Below are positions 57,013 to 64,000 of a DNA stretch of 64,000 nt, piece by piece. This stretch comes from Protea cynaroides (Eukaryota > Streptophyta > Magnoliopsida > Proteales > Proteaceae), in NCBI GenBank assembly GCA_028583415.1, contig CM053267.1, positions 17,155,583 through 17,219,582 of the forward strand, written 5' to 3'. Under the pieces are notes generated by a model, which was given only the letters and a program-made list of their open reading frames with translations, ran no database searches and was not told the DNA's origin. Positions within the stretch are counted from its first letter, which is position 1. Each line of letters opens with the position of its first letter. The position numbers were made by a program, and so were the translations under genes.

Positions 57013-60000
57013 GTATCTTACCTATTAATGGCATTCCCGCCAGAGTACTCTTTGATTCAGGAGCTACTCATTCTTTTATATCTGTGTCATTTGGAAAGAA
57101 GTTAAATCTACCCCTCAAATCCTTAGACTACAAACTGCTTGTATGATCGCCTATGGGATTAGAAGTGGAATTAAAAAAAGGTTATGGACCATGTCCAGTT
57201 CTTATTGACGAGAAGACTTTGGATGCAACCTTGATCCAACTTGAGATGACAAACTTTGACGTCATCTTGGGAATGGACTGGGTAGCTCGGTATTCTGCAA
57301 ACCTATTGTGTGCCAAAAAGAAATTGACATTTAAAGACAAGGAAGGAGCAGAGTTCAGTTTTGCGGGAATCAAACTTCCCCTTAAACGAAAGCTCATACT
57401 CTCTGCATTAAAGGCTAGGAAGTGCCTTGAGAAAGGAGCAGTTGGGTATCTAGTATCTGTGGTCGATCTTACCAAAGAAGCACCACGAATGGAGGATATT
57501 GATGTCTTGCATGACTATCCAGATGTATTTCCTAAAGAACTACCAGGACTACCACCTGACCGTGATACAGAGTTTGTTATAGATCTGATACCCGGAGCCA
57601 CACCAGTATCTAAAGCACCTTATCGAATATCTCCTACTGAACTAAAGGAATTAAAAGTACAACTACAAGAACTTATGGACAAGGGTTACATCCGACCTAG
57701 CATATCACCATGGGGAGCGCCAATATTATTCGTAAAGAAGAAGGACGGTAGCGTTCGACTGTGTAGACTACTGAGAACTGAATAAACTGACAATCAAGAA
57801 TCGATACCCATTTTCTCGGATCGATGACCTGTTCGATCAGTTGCAAGGTGCCAAAGTGTTCTCCAAGATCAATCTTCGGTCAGGCTACCATCAGTTGAAG
57901 ATTAAGGACGGTGATATCCCCAAGACAGCATTCAGGAACAGATATGGACATTATGAATTTTTCGTCATGTCTTTTGGATTGACGAACGCACCAGCAACCT
58001 TTATGGAACTTATGATTCGGGTATTCCATGATATGTTGGATACGTCGGTTATTGTATTCATCGATGATATATTGGTCTACTCTAAGGACAAGGAAACTCA
58101 TATTAAGAATCTAAATGCCGCTCTGCAGCGATTACGAAAGGAGAAGCTCTATGCCAAATTTACAAAGTGTGAGTTTTGGCTAAAGAAAATCACTTTTTTA
58201 GGCCATGTTGTATCCGCTGAAGGAATTAAAGTGGATCCTAGCAAGATCGAAGCTATTGTAAAGTAGGAAGCACCAAAGAGCGTTGCAAAAATTAAAAGTT
58301 TCTTAGGTCTAGCTGGGTATTATCGACGATTTGTGGAAGACTGTTCCTGAATCACTGTACCTCTCACCAGTTTGACTAAGAAGGGCAAAAAGTTTGTTTG
58401 GACTGATAAATGCGAGAAGAGTTTCCAAATATTAAAGGCTAGATTTATATCAGCTCCAATCTTGACCATTCCGATTCCAGGACAGCCATTTATTTTGTAC
58501 ACTGATGCGTCAGGACTGGGATTAGGATGTGTACTTATGCAAGGAGAACAAGTAATTGCTTATGCCTCAAGACAATTGAAGACACATGAGAAAAACTATC
58601 CCACTCATGATTTGGAATTAGCGGTAGTAGTACATGCTGTCAAAATATGGAGACATTACTTGTACGGAGAGAAATTTCAGATTAAATCAGATCATAAGAG
58701 TCTTACTTACCTCTTTAATCAGAAGGAGTTGAATATGAGACAAAGAAGATGGCTGAAACTATTGAAAGACTATGATTGTGATATCCAGTATCATCCGGGG
58801 AAAGCTAATGTGGTTGCTGACGCACTGAGTAGAAAGGCAATGATAAAATCTCAAGAGGAGGTTAGCACCACTGCTGCATTGTGTGGTAAAAGAAAAGTAT
58901 TCAATTACGGTAATGAACAGTTTGTGATAGATGCACCGGGTGAATCAACCAACCAAGGGTTTATCCATCGGTTTGCAAATATGTTCGCCACATTGAAGAT
59001 TGTACCCGATATACTTGATGAAGTAAAAACAGCGATTAAATCGGACCCTTATCTAAGAACGGTACAAGAAGACATCGAAAAAGGTAGGACTGTTCCTGAG
59101 TTCACCTTAGATGATGAAAAGGTACTGAAGTACAAAGGAACAATATGTATACCTGAAACAGAAAGTTTGGACATTAGACACCGACTAATGAAGGAAGCCC
59201 ATACCACCGCCTATTCGATACACCCTGGAAGTACAAAAATGTATCATGACCTAAAGAAATTATATTGGTGGAGAGGAATGAAAGCAGATATAGCCAAGTT
59301 CGTGTCTCAATGCCTAAATTGTCAGAAGGTGAAAGCTGAATGACAAAGACCAGCAAGACTGTTACAGCCGTTACCAGAACCAGCATGGAAATGGGACTGC
59401 ATCACTATGGACTTCGTCACAGGGTTACCATTGACTCCCTGAGTAGTTGACGCAGTTTGGGTGATTGTAGACCGACTGACGAAAATGGCTCGATTTATAG
59501 CTATATGACCTCAGTATATACTGGAGAGGTTAGCTAAGTTGTATGTGGATAATATTGTCAGATTACACGGTGTACCTGAAAGCATTGTGTCCGATAGAGA
59601 TCCATGATTTACTTCAAACTTTTGGGAAGGATTGCAGAAGGCTATGGGTACAACATTGAAGTTCAGTAATGCATTCCATCCTTAGACAGACAGACAATTG
59701 GAGCGTACCATTCAGATTCTAGAAGACATGCTCTGAGCTTATGTAATTGATTTTAAAGGATCATGGGATGAAAAGTTACCACTGATTGAGTTCGCTTACA
59801 ACAATAGCTATCAGGCTACTATACAGATGTTACCCTATGAAGCACTGTATGGCAGGAAGTGTCAAACTCTTTTGTTTTGGAATGAAGTTGGAGAACGTAG
59901 TATTGTTGGACCGAAATTTGTTGAAGAGACATGTCGAGTAGTCGACATTATCAAGGAAAGAGTAAGAACGACGCAGAATCGTCAGAAGCAATATGCAGAT

Positions 60001-60483
60001 ACTAGACGCCGAGACCTTGAATTCACCATAGGTGATAAGGTATTCCTCAAAGTGTCACCTATGCGAGATTGGACATGGTTCGGACAGAAAGGGCAACTAA
60101 GTCCGAGATATGTCGGACCATATGAGATTTTAGCTAAACGTGGGAAAGTAGCTTACCAGTTAGCACTACCACCATCTATGTCAAGTGTGCATGATGTGTT
60201 TCATATCTCCTTATTGAAGAAGTATGTCAGAGATCCAACGCACGTTTTGACAGTAGATCTACCTGATTTGATGGATGACTTGACATTTGAAGTAGCACCA
60301 ACTGAAATCACCAGCCAAAAGGTGCAACAACTATGCAACCATGACATTTATTATGTTAAAGTCACCTGGAGAAGCAGAGATATAGAAGAAATCACATGGG
60401 AAGAAGAGATGCTATGTGAAAGCAATACCCTCATCTATTCGACTCGGAAGGTATGTACAATTTTGAGGATGAAATTTTTATAA
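57013..60483 (+). pseudogene. pol of element C: protease, RT, RNase H, integrase, chromodomain-like tail
   Basis: Protease LFDSGATHSF with a TGA at 57146-57148, then an open stretch from 57153 through FPKELPGLPPDRDTEFVIDL to RT. A deletion at about 57765 damages CIDYRELN. RT continues AKVFSKINLRSGYHQLKIKD, YGHYEFFVMSFGLTNAPATF and VFIDDILVYSKD. RNase H has ILYTDASGLGLGCVLMQGEQ. Integrase shows the zinc site (HTTAYSIHPGSTKMYHDLKK...CLNCQKVKAE), TGA at 59341, the DDE core with stops, then YEALYGRKCQTLLFWNEVGE. The tail 59827-60483 is open, with SVHDVFHISLLKKYVRDPTH, HDIYYVKVTWRSRDIEEITW and EEE, a chromodomain-like end of Tekay type. Confidence 0.9.
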
Positions 60484-60494
60484 GTAGGGGGGAG
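60484..60494 (+). promoter_or_regulatory. Polypurine tract of C
   Basis: GTAGGGGGGAG next to the 3' LTR start. Confidence 0.8.
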
Positions 60495-60633
60495 TTGTAA
60501 GACCCGTATCGAACTAACCGGTCGTACCACCTTGTACCAGGTCTACCTATCATGGTCAAGCCAAATGGACCAAGTGCATGAAGGAAATAGCGAAATCAGG
60601 TATTAAACTAACCCAAAAATAGTAAAATGGAGG

Positions 60634-60740
60634 GCAGGGTTGCATACCCAGATAGGTAGGGTCAGACCCCCCTCATTAGGAAGTCAGACCCTTGATATTT
60701 TAACTGGGGGTTGGACGATTTAGACCTGAGGGTCGACGGG
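60634..60740. promoter_or_regulatory. GGGTCG motif cluster 1, LTR C (degenerate)
   Basis: GCAGGGTTGC, GTAGGGTCAGACCCCCC, GTCAGACCC and GAGGGTCGACGGG. Several copies have lost the CG, as expected from deamination. Confidence 0.55.
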
Positions 60741-60847
60741 ATCATAGACCCCATCTTTGCCGATAGAAACCGCAAATAGGAAACTTTCCAAATTTCAAGG
60801 GGATTCTTTCGTAATCTTAATGGGGCTTATTTTGGGAGATTCTTCTC

Positions 60848-60855
60848 TATAAATA
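60848..60855 (+). promoter_or_regulatory. LTR TATA box (C)
   Basis: TATAAATA in CTCTATAAATAGGACATCCC. Confidence 0.75.
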
Positions 60856-61250
60856 GGACATCCCTAAGCCTCTTTCACTCCTTTTGAAACCCTAATTGAA
60901 AGTGAGAGAAAGAGAAGAGAAGGAGAAGAGAAGAAAAGTTGGAGAAGAAGACTAAAGTGAAGAATTCAGAGAAACCTCTAAATCTCAGCAAACCTAAGGT
61001 ATGGGTATGTTTCCATTAATGATTTAAGACCTTAGAATAGCTTATGAAGAGGGTATGATCTAGGAGAAATCCAAATCATTCATCCATGGGAGGATTTCAA
61101 TGAAATCCATGGAGGAAATCATGGTAGGCAAAGTAAGGAAGAAACCTAGAGTTTTAAGCCATAGAACAAGCATAGAATGGATTGTGGAAGAAATCCATAG
61201 AACCCAAACATGAAAGAATGGACTGTAGGTTGAAATTCTCGACTCAAACC

Positions 61251-61440
61251 ACGGGGGGTCGCATGTGGGGTCAATTGGGAATCGACCCTACCAGACCACA
61301 GGATCGATCCCCAGTATTCGAGAAGTCCAGGGATGGGGTGGTCGCACCCAGAGTTGATGGAACATCCGACCCTGACATCGAGCCTACCTTGGGAGTCGCA
61401 GCAAACTGCTACCCTACCTGTGACCTACCCTACGACCCTC
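61251..61440. promoter_or_regulatory. GGGTCG motif cluster 2, LTR C
   Basis: GGGGGTCGCATG, ATCGACCCTACC, CCGACCCTGAC and ACGACCCTCGC, plus one GGTGGTCGCAC. Partly decayed. Confidence 0.55.
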
Positions 61441-62392
61441 GCTTAACAGCAAGCCTAAAATTATCGGAATGACTTCTAACTAAAATCTATCGACTTGTTA
61501 GGTTTTCCTATTGATATAAAAGTGATTCTTAAAGCTTGAAAGATGATCTACATTCAAGCAAAGGTAAGGGAACAAGACCTAAACTAATTGCTAATAATAA
61601 ACTATTTTTATTTTCTTGAGTCCAATGCCATGACTAATTCTATGCGTGTATGCTTGTAATGTGCATTCAACATGTCATTTAATATTTCTGCTATTAATGT
61701 TCATGCATATTTAATTCTATTTTATTTATAACATGATGGTGATGATGATACTAGGAATAGACATGTGAATGTTTGTGTGTGGTTGGTGTACTTGATGCAA
61801 GTGGGGCATCAGGGGAGGTGTTATGCGGTGTTTGATCTGGGCACTTTAGCTCTATCTCTACTCAAGTCTTGTCCACTGACATCGTCGTATCGCCACTACC
61901 TTAGTAGAACTATTACGTCGTAGGACATCAGGGAAGGTGGTCTCGGACCGTGTAGTCTTCGACTCTATCGGGGGCCTTAGCTCTATCTCTATGGACGTAT
62001 TGAGGGATGCTGGGGTGAGGCCTTGGATACATTGTTTGACATTAGGATTGGTTAGTTGCGAGCCCAGTTTGCAAGCCCTCGCCAGCAGGGGTTTACGTGT
62101 TGGTGTGGGTAGGGCATCAGGGGAAGTGTTATGTGGTGTTTGATCTGGACACTTTAGCTCTATTTCTATTCCATAGTGGGTGTATATGGGACGACAATAA
62201 ACGTTAACCTTTGGGTGGCTTCACACACTCGTGTACAGAGGTGAGGCGGCCATCGAACTTTTCTATAGCACATTGCAAACTTATATACCAGACCACAGAT
62301 ATGAATTGAATGCATGCATATGTTTGTTGCATTGTTTTGTTTGCTCACTGAGTCGTGATGTGTGCTCACCCTTTTGACGTCGAATATTTTTA

Positions 62393-62527
62393 GTTGATGA
62401 TGCAGGTACCACTGTGGAAGATTTTATGAATGCTTCTGTGTACGGGCACGTTGCTGCAATGGAGGCTGAAGACTTAGTGGAGACGCATGACTCCTCATGC
62501 GAGTGCAACTCATGCGTTTTCGATTAG
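62393..62527 (+). other. Conserved 45-codon LTR reading frame (3' LTR of C)
   Basis: Reads VDDAGTTVEDFMNASVYGH and then VAAMEAEDLVETHDSSCECN, SCVFD, stop; fully open. An in-frame TGA lies just upstream (CTTTTGACG), so a start must come from splicing at the ATATTTTTAG or GATGATGCAG acceptor if it is used. Confidence 0.5.
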
Positions 62528-62806
62528 ATTTTATTTGAACTATTAAGGAAATGTAATTTGATATTTTATTTACTTATGTCTCGGTTGATACAACATAATT
62601 TGATATTTTATTTATGATTAACACAGTTAGATTCCTCAGTTCATTTCTTATTAAGACTTTCGCTATTGTGTATTTATTCTGATTATGGTTGTGGATGTGT
62701 ATGGTTTATTTTAAAAGGACACAGCCTATTAGAGATCCTGGTTGAACCGTTGGTTTATTAGCGGTTCATCACATCATTCTGAATAGTGCGGAATTAGGGT
62801 GTGACA

Positions 62807-64000
62807 GGTACCCGTTGCCTTGGATCGATGACTTGTTCGATCAATTGCGAGGTGTCAAGGTGTTCTCTAAGATTGATCTTTGGTCAAGCTACCATCAGCT
62901 AAAGATTTAGGACGGTGATATTCCAAAGACAGCATTCAGAACAAGATATGGACATTATGAATTAAGTCATGTCTTTTAGATTGACTAACGCACCCGCAAC
63001 TTTTATGGAACTCATGAATCGGGTATTCCATGATATGTTGGATACGTCAGTTATTGTGTTTATTGACGATATATTGGTCTACTCCAAGGACAAGGAAACT
63101 CATGTCATGAATATATGAGCCGCTTTGCAGCGACTAAGAAAAGAATAGCTTTACGCCAAATTTACAAAGTGTGAGTTTTGGCTGGATGAGGTCGCTTTCT
63201 TAGGCCATGTTGTATCCACTGAAGGAATTAAAGTGGATTCTAGCAAGATTGAAGCCATTGTGAAATGGGAAGCACCTAAGAGTGTTTCAGAAATCAGAAG
63301 TTTCCTAGGTTTAGCTGGGTATTACTGACGATTTGTGGAAGATTACTCTAGAATCGTCGTACCTCTCACCAGTTTAACTAAGAAAGGAGAAAAATTTGTT
63401 TGAGCCGACAAATGTGAAGAAGGTTTTCAAACATTGAAAGCTAGATTGATATCAGCTCCCATCTTGACTATTTCTATTCCAGGACAATCGTTTACCTTGT
63501 ACACTGATGTGTCTGGGTTGGGTTTAGGATGTATACTTATGCAAGGAGAACTAGTAATTGCGTATCCTCAAGACAACTGAAGACACATGAGAAGAACTAT
63601 CCCACTCATGACTTAGAATTAGCAGCAGTAGTACATGCTGTCATGATATGAAGACATTATTTATATGAAGAAAAATTTTAGATTAAGTCAGATCACAAGA
63701 GTCTCACTTATCTTTTTAATCAAAAGGAGTTGAACATGAGACAAAGAAGATGGCTGGAATTATTGAAGGATTATGACTGCGATATTCAGTATCAGCCAGG
63801 GAAAGCTAACGTAGTTGCTGATGCGCTAAGCAGAAAAACAATGATAAAATCCCAAGGAGAGGTTAACACGACTGTGGCAATGTGTGTTATAGGAAAAGTA
63901 TTCAATCATGGTAATGAGCAGTTCGTGATAGATGCACTGGGTGGATCAACCAACCAAGTGTTTATTCATCGATTTTTAAATATGTTCGCAACATTGAAGA
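62807..64000 (+). pseudogene. gypsy pol fragment D (RT to RNase H and integrase start), running off the window
   Basis: Directly after the C 3' LTR the sequence reads YPLPWIDDLFDQLRGVKVFS, then the RT core with VFIDDILVYSKD, LGHVVSTEGIKVDSSKIEAI, and RNase H with LYTDVSGLGLGCILMQGE, then MRQRRWLELLKDYDCDIQYQ and PGKANVVADALSRK. There are many stops (for example TAG at about 62909, TGA at about 63116 and 63326, TGA at about 63401). The start in mid-RT is best explained if C inserted into this copy's RT. It may be the continuation of element B. Confidence 0.85.

Larger units (their letters stand above)
52041..62806 (+). mobile_element. Element C: gypsy chromovirus, nearly complete
   Basis: Truncated 5' LTR, intact primer-binding site, antisense frame, motif cluster, gag, intron-like segment, pol, polypurine tract and a full 3' LTR of 2,311 bp. 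The longest pol frame, 323 codons at 58372-59343, is open. No target duplication can be tested because the left end is lost. Confidence 0.88.
60496..62806 (+). repeat. 3' LTR of element C
   Basis: TGTAAGACCCG to TAGGGTGTGACA, 2,311 bp, with a TATA box, motif clusters, subrepeats and the 45-codon frame. Confidence 0.92.

Noticed and set aside
1..64000. tRNA, rRNA, CRISPR arrays or bacterial-style operons
   Set aside because: None seen; this is plant nuclear repeat DNA.

Overview
This window looks like heterochromatic nuclear DNA of a flowering plant. It is built almost entirely of transposable elements, with plant-type spliceosomal introns and no intact host gene, tRNA, rRNA or CRISPR array that I can see. 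Nothing lets me name the species. All calls come from reading the sequence; no search was run.

Layout. 1-4020: the 3' part of a CACTA (En/Spm) DNA transposon, with the TNP2 C-terminus, a spliced Transposase_24-type gene, subterminal ACGACGG repeats and a terminal repeat. 5173-7870: a 5'-truncated LINE. 7875-about 19340: a second LINE split in three by a 5.3-kb hAT element (8937-14206, 8-bp target duplication) and by a 2.7-kb solo LTR (15697-18440, 5-bp target duplication). The hAT carries decayed, still intron-bearing fragments of a sucrose synthase gene and a long homopolymer tract that may be an assembly artefact. 21028-23049: a second solo LTR of the same family. About 23212-27172: an LTR-like, satellite-rich repeat. 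28428-32161: a decayed Ty1/copia element on the minus strand.

32162-64000 is a nest of one Ty3/gypsy chromovirus (Tekay-like) family. An old LTR (H) interrupts the copia. Complete element A (32322-44217, TSD TGGGT) sits inside H. Element B follows at 46183. Element C, with a truncated 5' LTR, runs 52041-62806. Another pol fragment (D, probably the far side of B) runs to the window end.

This gypsy family has several features that are not standard for its lineage. (1) A 1.2-1.3-kb reading frame antisense to the element lies between the primer-binding site and gag, with a codon pattern typical of protein-level selection. (2) A 69-70-nt intron-like segment with in-frame stops separates gag from protease. 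(3) A 45-codon reading frame is conserved in every LTR that reaches its 3' part. (4) Clusters of GGTCG/CGACC motifs occur in the LTRs and again between the antisense gene and gag; their flanking bases differ between elements but match inside each element. Together these suggest a retrotransposon with a self-encoded regulatory layer. That functional reading is inference. Every copy here is broken by stops and frameshifts, so none of A-D is likely to be autonomous now.
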